Positions 12,317 to 24,880 of a stretch of 64,000 bases of DNA are shown one piece after another; positions within the stretch are counted from its first letter, which is position 1; each line of letters starts with the position of its first letter. Under the pieces are notes generated by a model. That model did no database searches. It saw only the letters and a list, made by a program, of their open reading frames with translations, and was not told the origin of the DNA. This DNA comes from Pachyseris speciosa (lineage: Eukaryota; Cnidaria; Anthozoa; Scleractinia; Pachyseridae). Position numbers and translations under genes: made by a program. Where the stretch lies: the NCBI GenBank assembly GCA_016490735.1, contig JAEMWC010000262.1:563501-627500 (forward strand), in the 5' to 3' direction.

Positions 12317-13338
12317 TGAAAAAACATAAAAATTAAATGAAATTGAAACTTTTACCCATTTGAAGGTTAAAATTCCGGTAAAAAATGGGCCAAATTAAGA
12401 AAGACTCGCGACTTTTCTCCGTGTCGTGCTGTGTAGTCAAGCCGCCATTTTGTATTCTAAGCGCCAGTTCCTCTCGGACTCGTCGGGTTTACCTAAAACA
12501 TAGAATCCGGAATCCGGAATCTAGAAACTGGAATTAATAATTAATAAGAGGGTTAAAAGAACCGAAGAAGACGATAGATGTCTTACAGGAGGAGGGTGAC
12601 AGGAGTGAAGTCTTAGTCTGGGACTTGGTTTGTTCTTTCCAGTTGAGCCGATGTGGAGGGATATAGGGATAACTATTAAGAAAGACCGTATGCAGGATCA
12701 TTAAATGCAACTTAACGAGCTGACCCGCGAAATTTTACACTAGCCTCGTACATGTTTAACGTTAAGAAACAAACAGGCCCATACAGCGCGGCCCTCGCTG
12801 CAAAAACGGAGTGAGAAGCATTGCTATTAACCACGTTTATCGCCTACTGTAAAAGTAGGCCTGACGGAGTCCTCAGTTGTTGTAGATATCCTTAACCGAT
12901 CAGAAGTGGAGAGCAGCGGATTTCACGTGCTCGAGGTTCCTATATAAAAGTTTCAAGGTATATTGGGCACCATACTAATTTAGGTTTCAGCAAAGGAACG
13001 TCTCTTGGAAAGCCCCTCGAAAAAAAGACCAATGACAGAAGATAGTATGAGGGTGAAACAGTGCTGTAAGCAAACGAAAGCGCTAAAACAATCCTCACCC
13101 AGCCCCCATAGCTATCATTTATAAACGTATTTTTTAGTTGTAATAAATATTTTTTTGTCTTCTTTTTATCGCCAGTTAATCTCTCGAATTATATTTATTT
13201 CGTGTTAGTTTCTTTTTTCTGTATATTTAAAGTTTTTTAATCAATTTTTCTTCGTCTTTTGGAGATGTTCCGGAATGTACCGGGATGTTCCGGAACGTCC
13301 CATGTTCACCATTTTCTCGACGGCCACTCGACAACCTG
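12317..13338. other. Intergenic, no recognised gene
   Basis: No exon or element boundary could be supported. Around 13262-13300 there is a short TTCCGGAA / ACCGGGATG repeat cluster. The rest is AT-rich. Confidence 0.3.
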
Positions 13339-13479
13339 TTCCCTGCTAGCAGAGGTCTCTGGCGGCGAGAAAGGAGGGAGACCTCTGCCGGTGCCCGACG
13401 AGTCTTACACAGAGACCGGTTTGCGCGTGAAATTTGCAAGTTCACAACAAACTACAATTAAAAGTGTCTGATGTCCGAG

Positions 13480-13873
13480 ATGAAATTTATTCTCCCCAAA
13501 CACTAGTACACCCAGCCGTCACAGCCACATGTGCGATTTCTTTTCCTTCAAGAGATGGAAAGTCACCTTCGATCTTGACAGCTTTGATTGCGCCAGTCTT
13601 TCACACGATAATATCTGGTCCTTAATGAGGGAGTTCAACGGAGATACAACCAAAACTAGTGGCTCGGGAGAGTACTGAGACTTGCAAACTTGACAACTCT
13701 GCGGCTACGTGGATTGCCAGTTGGGATTTTCCGTAACCTGTCGGAAGACATACGAATGTATCGCGTTTGTTCAAGAACGCAATAATAGCTTTCTTCTGCA
13801 CTGGTGTTATATCCTTCATACTGAGACTGTTGAGGTAATAAATGGCCGATTTAAAATCTCGATCGAGGCTCAT
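13480..13873 (-). pseudogene. RecQ-like DNA helicase N-terminal fragment
   Basis: The minus-strand frame beginning at 13873 reads about 65 residues with a Q-motif-like KDITPVQKKAI, followed by the Walker A loop LPTGYGKS. A frame change near 13690 moves to a second frame that reads VLVVSPLNSLIKDQI, matching motif Ia of RecQ-family helicases. The two parts are in the right order and spacing. Only the first part of a helicase core is present, with no DEAH box or later motifs, so it cannot be a working enzyme. It may be a captured or retroposed fragment. Confidence 0.65.
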
Positions 13874-13877
13874 TTTG

Positions 13878-13912
13878 CTTTACGATACGATACGATACGA
13901 TACAATACGATA
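13878..13912. repeat. (GATAC)n microsatellite
   Basis: Six or so tandem copies of CGATA/GATAC lie immediately upstream of the helicase fragment start. Confidence 0.75.
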
Positions 13913-14246
13913 ATCTTTATTTAAACACGATCAATACGCCATTGCGATTGTAGTATTGCGGGCTCAGAAGTTTTCAGCAGAGAATAGAAAAAGAGCAAGC
14001 GCATTCCTGTTTAACGGAAACCGGTTTTTCAAAACCGGTTAGTTTCGACCAAGAATGTGGTCGGCGGCTACATGAGAGAACTCGTCGGGCACCGGCAGAG
14101 GTCTCTCTCCTTTCTCGCCGCCAGAGACCTCTGCTAGCAGGGAAGACCACCTGCCTGAATGTATGCACCGATACAGTTCCCAAACATTCCGGCATGGAGC
14201 AACAGACAATGACCAATCAGGCGTAAGCGTTCCCACGCGCAATTAA

Positions 14247-14692
14247 GGCCCCGTTTATATGGAGAAAAGGTGTCCCGGTAGAAGGGTCACCCGCCTACCC
14301 GAGCTACCCTGGGCGAGCCAACTTTTCATACATTTCCTTACAAAACTTGGCGAACCGTTTACATGAGAAGCAAAAAGTTGGCTCGGCTAGAAGGGTGACC
14401 CTCCTAGCCGGGTCACCTTCTTTCGATGGTAGGGTCACCCTCCTAGCCGAGCCAACTTTTCTCCATATAAACACTTTGGCTCGCCCAGCCGAGCCAACTT
14501 TCTCCATATAAACACTTTGGCTCGCCTAGCCGGGTCAACTCGGGTCAAGGTGAGACAATCAGAGCATGCGCGAGTGCTGTTGGTTCGGGCAAAAGGGTCA
14601 ATTTTTTCTCATATAAACGCTCGGTAAAGTTGACTCGCCAAGGAGGATGACCCTTCTACCCGGGACAACTTTTCTCCATATAAACGGGGCCT
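14247..14692. mobile_element. 446-bp MITE, GGCCCCGTTTATATGGAG ends, TAA target duplication
   Basis: The left end GGCCCCGTTTATATGGAG matches the right end CTCCATATAAACGGGGCC perfectly in inverse. TAA flanks it at 14244-14246 and 14693-14695, typical of PIF/Harbinger-type insertion. The interior is filled with alternating GAGCCAACTTTT and GGGTCACC phrases, forming many nested short palindromes. It is structurally related to the element at 20752-21517. Confidence 0.82.
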
Positions 14693-14695
14693 AAG

Positions 14696-15726
14696 TCAAG
14701 ATATGCAAAGTAATTTTCCTCTGCTCTTTGGTCACGTACCGTTCAAAATAATAAGCAAAAATAGCTCTTGTTTTATAAAGATCAAGCTGAAATGAATAAC
14801 AAAACATTGAAAACGGAAAAAAAAAGTAGCTCGAATCAAAAAAGGTTGATCGAAAATCGAAAGCTGTTCAAAAAGTTGCCGTCAGCGTGTGGAAAGGCCT
14901 AACACTTTTCATCGACAATTAAGATGGTTTGATTTAAATATGTTCAATATGCACAATACATTGATTAGTATCGTTGTGGTGTGATTGAAAGCCGTGTGCT
15001 TTAAAGGAATCAGGCGGTTTATTAAAAGCAAAACCAAAGTAATAAAACGCTGCCCTAGAATAAACTTCATGGGCTTCATGACCTTTTGAACGTTTTGCCC
15101 AAAACGTTAAACGAATACTAGTTTCTTATAAACGGATAAGAAAACTGTTTAAACGGATAATAAACGGAATTTTACGTTAAACGGTAAAGCGTTAGTGTAC
15201 GTTTTCTCATGCACGGTCACAAATTAAAGTTTTCGCTAGTTAAAGAGTCTCGTAAGCAATTGTTGTTTCTGTAAGTCATTGAAATGCTATTGGGGAAATG
15301 CTTATTGACCTATTGATTTTTGACGAGAAAACTTCTATAATACTGTGAATTTCTTTTGCATCGTGACGATTGTGGTCACGTGACCTACAAAACAGTGAAA
15401 AATCTTGAAAACCTTTCATACTACAAAAACACAACCAGGTAGTTAGGTTGGCCCCAATTAAGTTCCGTTGACGGTCAAACCTTCTCGATTTCAAAATTCT
15501 CGACCACTGAAGGATGTTGCTTAGCTTTCCACCATACGGAAAATCATAGGTTTGATTACTGTTGGGAAGTGAGACTTTTTTGCCATAGTACCATAGTCAC
15601 AAGACGAGCATTGCACCTGACAACTAATTTACAATTTTAGTGCGGAATTAATATTTGTAACTGATTTCTTAAGTGAGACGATTGTCCTTTAGTAACCTCT
15701 CCTTGTTACGTCTCGTACCCTATCAG
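14696..15726. other. Intergenic or intronic, nothing recognised
   Basis: AT-rich sequence without supported exons. Around 15100-15190 the phrase AAACGGATAA recurs several times. The last 60 bases form a pyrimidine-rich acceptor region for the exon at 15727. Confidence 0.3.
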
Positions 15727-16098
15727 GGCTCCAAGCTCTGCGAGCAGTAGTGGAAGCACTGACGATCCGTGGTTTCCAGAGCGTAGTGAGAACAGGAGTA
15801 ATAGAATAGAGGGAGGCCCCAGATGTCCGACAGAAGGAGCAAGTGTCGGGGCATTACCGCATCCAATTCAGAAAGACAAAAGCTCGGGAAACCCCATGGA
15901 AAATCCATCTAAAACTCCTGGGCAATTACCCCATCCAGTTCCTGAAGAAAGCAAGAAGGGGATTGCGTCTGGTACCTCTGGAGAATTGTCCCATCCTGTT
16001 CCCGAGAGAGCTAGGCCAGGGATTCCGACGGAAAATGCCAGTGACTATGATGCTCCCGTGAATGTTCCCCATTCGGTTCCAGAACAAAATCACCACTA
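15727..16098 (+). CDS. Exon-like open stretch encoding HPVPE-type repeats
   Basis: A pyrimidine-rich tract and acceptor (CCCTATCAG|GG) precede it and a GTAAAG donor follows at 16099. One frame stays open throughout. It encodes a hydrophilic Pro/Ser/Glu-rich peptide with three or four spaced motifs of the form LPHPVPE, LSHPVPE and VPHSVPE, preceded by LPHPIQK. This regular spacing argues that the frame is real. No domain family is recognised. It sits just upstream of duplication copy B, as the exon at 4739-5510 does for copy A, which suggests repeated exons of a disordered protein. Confidence 0.42.
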
Positions 16099-19000
16099 GT
16101 AAAGTGGGGAATAACAGTCCTGTCAAAATGTGCCGGCAGCCGGTAAATTTGCCCCCAAAAGTCAATTATTTGCCCCTTACTTTATACTTGGACTTTACTG
16201 TGAGTTCACCACAGGGCGCCAACCCAATCAGTTTGAGTAAAATGCAGCAAATGTATGAAGTTAAGAAAAATTGCTGGTTGCAGTCAAGTGCGCACTTTTA
16301 AAACGTGAAAATTGTATTTATTTTCTTGGAGAACATAGGAATAGCGTCTTCTGTCCATGTGCGTGAAAGAAAATCAAACAAAGCGTGATCAACATCCGGG
16401 ACACACGCTCTGTTTTATTTTCAGATGTGCATTTACAAAAACACGATACCCGCTCAGATCCAGAGGCGAATAAATGGCAGCTATACTGTAATTGACACAT
16501 CTGACGTTTTGGATGTGCCATTTGTCGAGCGGATTTCAATTGTTTTTCCAAAGCAATTCGTATTCCCTTTGGTCTTGTTTTACCACCCATCGCAACTGAT
16601 TAAAAAGGAGAGGGGAAAAGTGGCTCCGTCCTCTCACGCGCGTTCTTGCGCACCAACGCTTGTCGCGAGAAAACGCGCGAGTTTCGAGTTCTGACTAAGT
16701 CATTGTGTTGGTTGGCTGTGATTGGTTGGTTCTGGTTGGGTTACGTACGCTTACTAACGTTGAAACGTTGAAAACCGCTATGATGGCAGTAATGAATTAG
16801 AGGCGCGGCATCAGCTGATTTTGTATGCAGTTATAAAGGGTGTATACCTCCTGAATTTGTTAAGAAAAATTTATAAAAATATAACATAATAATATAATTG
16901 TTATTGCAATGGGAACGCTGAAGAAAATACGGAGCTTAGCTTTCAGTAGAGAGGGATTTTTGTGGCTGACTGCTCCAAAAAACTGGGAATGTGTTTTAGC
17001 TTTTCAAGATCCTTAAACAATGTGCTCTAGTGAACTTTTTCCCTTCATACATATGTAGAATTATCTTAGTTATGAACACGATACAAGGTGGTTTTCAAGT
17101 TGTATTGCTATTATTTAGGATACAGTATTTTTATTTAACGTAGCTCTGTTTAACAGCTCGGTTAGCTTGATAGGCACCTTGACTACTGGGAACGTGGCGG
17201 CTATTATTGCTGTAGACATTTTTTTGAAATTTGGCAGAAACTTAAGCAACTTTTGCTGGTAAATTGTACGTCTTAAAAAGTGCGATACGTTAAAACAAGC
17301 AGTTTAAAAACATGTACGTATGTAATAAAAATTACATTTTTCAGTATAAGAGCTGTTTGTGTCTCCAGCAAAACCAACACCAGTGCGAGCTTAAAGTCAT
17401 AAGCGAGGAGTGAGAGGACTTCCTTTGACCTGGAAAAACGGCTTCCGCAAGTGTCCCAAATTTGTCTTATCCGCCTCTAGTTCGAAAGATCAGAACAGTT
17501 TACCGCCGGACAGCAATCAAATATGGATAAAACAGAGTTAGAATGTCCAATTAAAACAGAGTGGCGTCAAAGTGGAATATCGAGTGATCTCTAGAAGGTT
17601 TGTCGAGTACCAGATCGAAAGCGCACCGTGTTCCCTGAATAATTTAAAGCCGCGCGTGTTCGTGTCCGTTCGCGAAACCAATCAAATTGCTATTTGGCCT
17701 AGCGTTTGCTATTGCGGTTCTGTTCGCGTGTTATCAGTCATTTCAAGGTCAAACGGAAATCGCTCGAACAACGACATGTGTGTTAGGCTGGCGAAGATAA
17801 TGACAATGAAAACGATAGTGTATTTTGTTTTGACTTCTGTGGAGCCTGTGCCCCATTTTGATGTTGACACAATTGCTGCTAAACCTGCGTTTGTTAAACA
17901 CGTAAAAGCTTCACCTCTTCACCTCAGTTGGTCTGATATTTGTTGATCAAATTTCCCGTAGCAACTATCAGCCGATAGTGCTTCTACTGAAACACCCAAC
18001 TGTTAAAATGGTGTTTGAATTGGACGCAAAAGAATTTTGATGACAATGAATTAAAACAATAATTAAAGTAGAGTATTACATATTTTCCAGTTACCTGAAG
18101 TATTCACGACAATACAGAGCCTCTCAGTCGTGCCAACAGCAACCAATGAGAAGCAAAACCAAAACCAATCGTGATTTGCACGCGCGTATTTTCCAGCGCT
18201 TTGCGTCGGCTACATGTAATTGCTTCGTATTCTGATTGGCTCATTGCACTGCTTACTTCTGTTATGATTGGTCAGAGTAATTGGTTTGGTTTTGGTTTTG
18301 GTTTTGGTTTTATAACATTCACTTGAAAAGTGCTCTAATAAAACCAATCGTGACTTGGGTTTGGTTATCCTTATCAAAAAAGTGGCCCCAAGCAATTGCT
18401 TCGTATTCTTATATGTTCATTGCGTTGTAGCGTCGGTCGTGTCGATTGATTAGAGTAATTCCATTGGTTTTGGTTTTAATGATACTACCTCTGCTGATCC
18501 TACTCAATTTCGAACCAACGTGTCTAAAATCACCCACAAATTAGTTATTTAGATAACTCCATTCCTGTCTGAGCATTCCGACCGTCTACACCTACTGCGT
18601 TTACGCATGAAAAGCTTAGTGTTCATACTATCGCTTTTGTGGCGTTTTCCTCGTCCGCACTAAAATACTCAAGATGAGGAAAAAGAAAGCGAAGAGTTTT
18701 CAAATGTCTCCACTTTAATTTGGAGAGTGTTTTTGATTGTATGCGTTTGCCATGAAAACGATAGCGTTTTTGGATCGTTTTAATGTGAACGCAAGGCCAA
18801 AACGCATCGAAATGTATGCATGGGAAATGTGCAAGGGGCCTTAGTTGAAAACTGGCTGTAAATGCTGACTCCATAATGTGACACGCTGAAAACATATGAC
18901 AACTGAAAACTGTTGTTTATAATTTTGATCACGGTAACGGAGGAGGCTATAAAACTTAAGCGAGAAGACCTCCTGATAGTCAGGGTAGAATTGTATTTAC

Positions 19001-20751
19001 CTTATGTCGTTTTTGTTTGTGTTCGACATTTTGGGGGAGCTCTTAATTTCATCGCTCTGTTAACATTTGAGACGTCATACAGTTTTGTTAACATTAATTT
19101 TAATAAGGCGCAGTCTTCTGCTCCCAAACAATTTCAGCGTTGTGGCTGTCAAAGCAACGCCATATGGTTCTCAAAAACATGCATATATTGCGAGACGCCA
19201 GGTGTTTGTAAACAGTATTGACGAAAGTTTCATCGTTTATCGTCAACATGTTAACGTGAATAAACAATGGGGGCATTCCCGACAAGAAATTTTCAGAGCA
19301 AACAAATGATCGAAACAAGCTGTTCGAATGAAGAAACATCCAAGATCTCGAGAAAGAAGAAAATTGTGCCGAGCATACATGTGTCAACACCAGCTTGTCG
19401 CAGGCGGGCTGCTTTCATCAAACCAGAGAAAGCCCGGTCAGCTACAAATTGCGTCGATAAAAATATGCTTTGGGTCTATTGGATACCCAAAAGGAGATTT
19501 TCCTGGCCAAATACAAACTGAAATGGAAACAAGAAACGGGCAGTTTTTGAGCGACTGACGATGCGGGAACATTCAGTTGATGTGGAAACGACCGGGTCAT
19601 TTGCACAAAGGAAAGTTTTACAAAAAGACTTTTAAATGCTTATTATTTCAATGGCGACTAACTTGACACTAAAGACGGGTGTTAGTGTAGGCGATGATTT
19701 TAACTGATTATAGTCGCAAATTTTCCAGAATTTTTATCTGTGCTGCAGGTAATGAATTTTTAACTTTATTGGCCGGCTGCCTCTGCATTTACATTTCATG
19801 ATGGATTAAAACTATTAGAGGGTACCAAAGCAAAGGATGCTTAGAATTGCAAGCTATAGTTTTTGTATACCGTGCGCTCCTGTTACAAAACAAGAAAATT
19901 GCTACATTATACAGTGCAGGCCGTGCCCAAGTCTCAACTGATAAACTCCACACTTGTTAACTATACGTTTTGCGAGAATCATGTTGCAAGGCCTTCTTGA
20001 CTATAACGAAATCACCAAATGGCTGAATTTCTCAGTTGGCAAAAAAAAGCCGTGTGCTTTAGTTCTCTTATCAGAGTATGGATGTTTCGAGACGTTTCAG
20101 CAAAATAACCTTACGCGAAAAAAGTCGCACGACTTTTTATTAACTTCGCTAGACTTTGAAACATATTTAATGTTTAATTTTCTGTAGTGTCACACGCACG
20201 CTTGGAAAAAAAAATTGGAGTTCTCTTAACAGAAGTCGAACCTTTGACCTTATGATTATCAATTCAGATGCTCTAACGAGCTTAAAATTTAACATCACAC
20301 TTCACTTGATGTTGCCTGTGGAACATTTAACGACTATTCCGCACAGCTGGCTGTGGTTTTATCATGTTTTATTAGGGCATGCCCTGGAGCATGGTTTAAA
20401 GCTGTTTTTAACTGAAGTATCGGTAGTGACGAGCAGCTTACTTCTCTCTTCAATACTACTGCTTGATCCAACTTGTGAAATAAAAGCATATTCGCAAAAG
20501 ACAAACAATGCCTTGATGTATAGATAAATATTCTTGATTGGTAGCATAAGATAGATACGAAGTACAGTGAAGCCGGAACAGACAAGTCAATATTGGGGCT
20601 TGAAACTGAAGGGTTAAACATCTTAAAACGTGATCAAAATGTTAGAAAAATTTCATATAGTCAGACTGAGACACCAAGGCGCTCACCACAGCATTTCCAT
20701 ATTAAACCTGATGTTAGTTAATAGCAGTGCGAAACTAATGAGGGTGACTAA

Positions 20752-21517
20752 GGCCCTGTTTACAAGGAGGGAGGGTAGTGCTAGGGTTACCCTAGCAGGA
20801 GGGTCAAAGATAGCCCGGATTTGCTAGCAAAATTTCACTGGTAGGGTTACCCTAGCACCCGGGACAGCTAAATCGCAAACAATTAAAATGGCCGACAAGA
20901 GAAGAGTTCTGCTAAGTACTTCGATTTTCCTGTCTGTGCTGCCTGTTATCGCTCCTTTCGAGTGTCATGGAATGCAGTCATGTTAAATTCTTATTTCTAG
21001 ACGACGACAACAAGTTTAATGCAATACTTCACTCGATCGAATGAGAACGCAACATGTGAAACGGGAGACAGATTCGACGAAGAAGATTAGGAAAAGAACT
21101 TGGCCGTACAGATCATTGGTGGAATAAGTTATTCGGGGAAGGATGCTTACCTACCTTGCAATTATAATGTTTATTGTTTCTGAGATAAAAGGAAGATTCT
21201 AATGCCTTGAGCACCGCGTTGTATTCGGTACGCCATGATGGCCGTTTGTTGTCAACATTCAAAGGGTCTGGAAACAATTAAAAAGTTGTCCCAGGTAGGC
21301 GAGTTGTCCCTAGCTCGAGCGTTTACAAGGCAGCTAGGGTTACCCTGGCGCTAGGGTAACGCTAGTGTTCAGCTAGGGTAACCCTCCTGCTAGGGTAACC
21401 CTAGCTATCTTGTAAACACGTTAATGAAAGAAAGAAGAAATGTGGGAGCGCTAGGGTAACCCTCCTGCTAGGGTAACCCTAACACTAGGGTTACCCTATC
21501 TGCTTGTAAACAGGGCC
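20752..21517. mobile_element. 766-bp MITE, GGCCCTGTTTACAAG ends, TAA target duplication
   Basis: The left end GGCCCTGTTTACAAG and right end CTTGTAAACAGGGCC are perfect inverted repeats. TAA is duplicated at 20749-20751 and 21518-21520. Copy A (about 10645-10655) and the partial repeat at about 22795 keep the uninterrupted site, GGTGACTAAAAG or GGTGACTATAAG, so the insertion is verified by paralogous empty sites. The subterminal parts contain many CTAGGGTAACCCT palindromes. No coding frame is seen. Confidence 0.9.
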
Positions 21518-21670
21518 TAAACGAAAAAATCAACGGATGGTGATGATGATGATGGTTATTATTATTATTGTTGTTTGTGGTGATGATGATGGTGATTGTG
21601 GCATAGGACACAATACACCTTATTCCAAAATGGCGACCAATTTATTATTCTTTTATTTGCATGTTGATTA

Positions 21671-21899
21671 AGCCTGGTTTTCACTAGCGACGCAAGCATA
21701 AGCGCAAGCATAAGAAGCTTATGCCAAGTGAAAACGACACAACGCAAGCATAAGCGCAAGCACAAGGAAAAGGAAAAATTTTGATCCTTGCCCTTATTCT
21801 TATGCTTGCGCGTTAAGCCCGTTTTCACAGTGAAATAAGCGCTCTTGTGCTTGCGCTTATGCTTGCGCTTGTGCTTGCGTCGCTAGTGAAGAGCAGGCT
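21671..21899. mobile_element. 229-bp MITE, AGCCTGGTTTTCACTAGCG ends
   Basis: The left end AGCCTGGTTTTCACTAGCG matches the right end CGCTAGTGAAGAGCAGGCT in inverse, with a few mismatches. TTA flanks it at 21668-21670 and 21900-21902. The empty site GATTAGCCC is present at about 22973. The interior is repeated GCAAGCATAAGC in both orientations, so the whole element can fold into a hairpin. A relative lies at 55872-56081. Confidence 0.85.
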
Positions 21900-21949
21900 T
21901 TAGCCCTCCTTGTCTCGTCGACACGGAAAAACAAAAGAATTTTGAAGTG

Positions 21950-23413
21950 AAAATGACACCCAAAAGGAGATTTTCCTGGCCAAATACAAACTGAAATGGA
22001 AACAAGAAACGGGCAGTTTTTGAGCGACTGACGATGCGGGGACATTCAGCTGATGTGGAAACGACCGAGTCATTTACACAAAGGAAAGTTTTACAAAAAG
22101 GCTTTTAAATGCTAATTATTTCAATAGCGACTAACTTGACACTAACGTTTCAGTAAAATAACCATACGCGAAAAAAGTCGCACGACTTTTTACTAACTTC
22201 GCTAGACTTTGAAACATATTTAATGTTTCAGTAGTGTCACACGCACGCTTGGAAAAAAAAATTGGAGTTCTCTTAACAGAAGTCGAACCTTTGACCTTAT
22301 GATTATCAATTCAGATGCTCTAACGAGCTTAAAATTTAACATCACACTTCACTTGATGTTGCCTGTGGAACATTTAACGGCTATTCCGCACAGCTGGCTG
22401 TAGTTTTATCATGTTTTATTTGGGCATGCCCTGGGGCATGGTTTAAAGCTGTTTTTAATTGAAGTATCGGTAGTGACGAGCAGCTTACTTCTCTCTTCAA
22501 TACTACTGCTTGATCCAACTTGTCAAATAAAAGCATATTCGCAAAAGACAAACAATGCCTTGATGTATAGATAAATATTCTTGATTGGTAGCATAAGATA
22601 GATACGAAGTACAGTGAAGCCGGAACAGACAAGTCAGTATTGGGGCTTGAAACTGAAGGGTTAAACATCTTAAAACGTGATCAAAATGTTAGAAAAATTT
22701 CATATAGTCAGACTGAGACACCAAGGCGCTCACCACAGCATTTCCATATTAAACCTGATGTTATTTAATAGCAGTGCGAAACTAATGAGGGTGACTATAA
22801 GAAAAAACCAACGGATGATGATGATGATGGTGGTGATGCTGATGATGATGATGATTGTTATTATTATTATTATTATTATTGTTTGTGGTGATGATGATGG
22901 TGATTGTGGCACAAGACACAATACACCTTATTCCAAAATGGCGACCAATTTATTATTCTTTTATTTGCATGTTGATTAGCCCTTCTTGTCTCGTCAACAC
23001 GGAAATAAAAAAGAATTTTGAAGTGAAAATGAGGCAAAGAACGCTAATTAACATACAAACAAAATAATAAATTGTGCCGCCATTTTGGAATAAGGTGTAT
23101 GGTGGGGACGTGTTTACTAAAGAGAAGTGGTATTCTCGTACCCAGATCTTATCGTTCATTAGGAGAAAGTCTCTGGGGAAAAATATGTTTTTTAAAATGT
23201 TGCACATGATACCTCTGCGCATTTTCAGCAGTAATGATACGTTTGTTACAGACTGTATGTGAGATGGAGAGGAAACAAATCCTTTTGATCAAGAGTCAAG
23301 GGTTGAAATTGCCTTCCAAGTAGAGAGGAGACACACGGGCAGAAGAAAAATAAGGGAGCACAGGCATTTTGACCTTTTACGGTGACTGACTTTGAGGTGT
23401 CAATTTCATATAC
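21950..23413 (+). repeat. Third, shortened copy of the duplication's right part
   Basis: From 21950 the sequence repeats what was read at about 19487-19680, then skips ahead to the equivalent of about 20090-20750. It then continues into the part equivalent to copy A 10640-11200. So copy B contains an internal re-duplication of its own 3' portion. The 22285-22680 stretch is almost identical to 20240-20630, which indicates a younger event than the A/B split. Confidence 0.8.
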
Positions 23414-23937
23414 AGGGCACGCGGAGCAGTTTTTGAAGTGGGGGGGGGGGGGGGGGGGCGCTCACGCGTTATCAAGTGAGGGGAGGGGACTAACTCTAAA
23501 ACTTATTAAAACGCATATAATTCCGTTAAATTCATAAGCTTTGTCCCCCAGTTAACATACTTTATTAACTCAAAAAATCAAGTGATATCCTTTATACACT
23601 TTTCAACTCAATTTAAACATTTAGAGAAAGAGGTTAGTGACAAAATAAGCTTTGTAATCACACTTAACGTAATCTGTAAACGAAGGTAGAGTAATCATAA
23701 CTTTGGTTCATTTATTCGTCTACTGTCACGAAATCGGACTCTCTGAATGTACCGAAATTCCTTATTTTCGATTGTCGTTAAGACCAACAAATTCATTTGC
23801 CACTTCAACAAGGCAAAGTTTTTCTGTTCTGTCTCTGTGAGTGTTGAGTACTGTAAGGTTACTGAGCCTTTCTTGAGTCTTTTCTTTGAGCCTTTCTTGA
23901 GTAACTCTTCAAGAGTCACATTCACAGACAACATAGA

Positions 23938-24225
23938 AAATTTTAAAATTCGCCTTATCTCTAGAAGTTACCCTAAGAAAATGGTGGAATAGATACTTTC
24001 AGAAGTTAACTATGAGGAGAGAAAAGCAGCTCTAACACAGAATCAGAGAACGCACAAGAAGCTTCTACCCTTCGTGACGCAATTTCAACCATCGTTACCA
24101 TGTTTGAAAAACATACTAATGAACAAATGACATCTCATACAAGAACAACCATTATTCAGAAAGATATTCAAGGAACCTCCCTTGATTTCTTATAGAAAAG
24201 GAAAATCGCTTATAGATATGCTTGT
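23938..24225 (+). pseudogene. Retroelement reverse transcriptase C-terminal fragment
   Basis: One plus-strand frame reads SYPKKMVE, then a stop, then SEVNYEERKAAL, RTHKKLLPFV, a second stop, and KEPPLISYRKGKSL. This series resembles the region between RT and the endonuclease domain in cnidarian and fish retroelements of Penelope-like (GIY-YIG) type. Two in-frame stops and the lack of an RT core or endonuclease show a dead fragment. The class assignment is from recognition only. Confidence 0.5.
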
Positions 24226-24540
24226 GTTACACAAAGGGCACACAGCAGGAGTCGGCGGCGTTGGTCTGTCAACCCAATTTTAATCACCAACACTATGAAA
24301 TACACATAGTGGTTTTAAAACTGATTTATTCCATCAGACAGGATCGTAAGGAACCAATCATAAATTTGGATGTTTTTTCCGCGAGGTCCGCCATCTTTAG
24401 CCAAGCACAATTATCCCGTGAAAGTATTTTTTTAAATGTCTTTTACTTAATTTATTATTTTTTCCACAAAAAGTGGGATGGATGCGCAGCTTGTAGAGAA
24501 TTGGGACTAGTGGATGAGGGGCGGATTAGGGGCGGGGAAG

Positions 24541-24880
24541 ACACCCTTTTACATTTTTAACAGAAAAGGTACCTCTTTCGTATACCTTCCAATGACAAAT
24601 GGTACCCCTTTCGTATACCTGAAACAGGAAGTCTTCTTGTCATTTTCACGTAGCGTTCAACAAATTAAAACAGTACAGTTGTAAGTTACGCGTGTTTGAA
24701 ATATTTTAATGGAACGCCCTTTTAAATACCTAAATGACAGATTTCCCTACCCTTTCATATACTTCGACTCGTGAAATCCCTACCCTTTCATATACCTGAA
24801 GCGTGAAAAAGGTACCCCTTTCGGGCGGAACCTCACCGTATAGGCCATTATAGGGAGTATCCCCCCCCCGGGCCCGTAAG
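24541..24880. repeat. Dispersed repeat of the GTACCCCTTTCGTATACCT type
   Basis: Phrases such as GGTACCCCTTTCGTATACCT and TACCCTTTCATATACCT recur at 24571, 24600, 24747, 24780 and 24810. The segment ends in a C run (about 24860-24870). It resembles in style the repeat at 1829-2242 but is a different family. No coding is seen. Confidence 0.5.

Larger units (their letters stand above)
13339..14144. mobile_element. Foldback-like segment: inverted arms around a helicase fragment
   Basis: Arms of about 65 bases (13339-13403 and 14080-14144) are near-perfect inverted copies. Both contain TTCCCTGCTAGCAGAGG and GGCACCGGCAGAGG or their complements. Between them sit the RecQ-like fragment and a GATAC repeat. 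No transposase is seen and no target duplication was resolved. Confidence 0.55.

Noticed and set aside
12640..12690. TAGGGATAAC resembles part of a homing endonuclease site
   Set aside because: Only a partial match, with no intron or endonuclease gene nearby, so it is treated as chance.
14304..14507. 67-codon Arg/Gly/Pro-rich frame
   Set aside because: It lies entirely inside the MITE 14247-14692 and only reads its tandem phrases.
21538..21592. GAT-rich arrays that might be taken for a CRISPR-like or regulatory repeat
   Set aside because: Simple trinucleotide microsatellites with no spacers, in a eukaryotic context.
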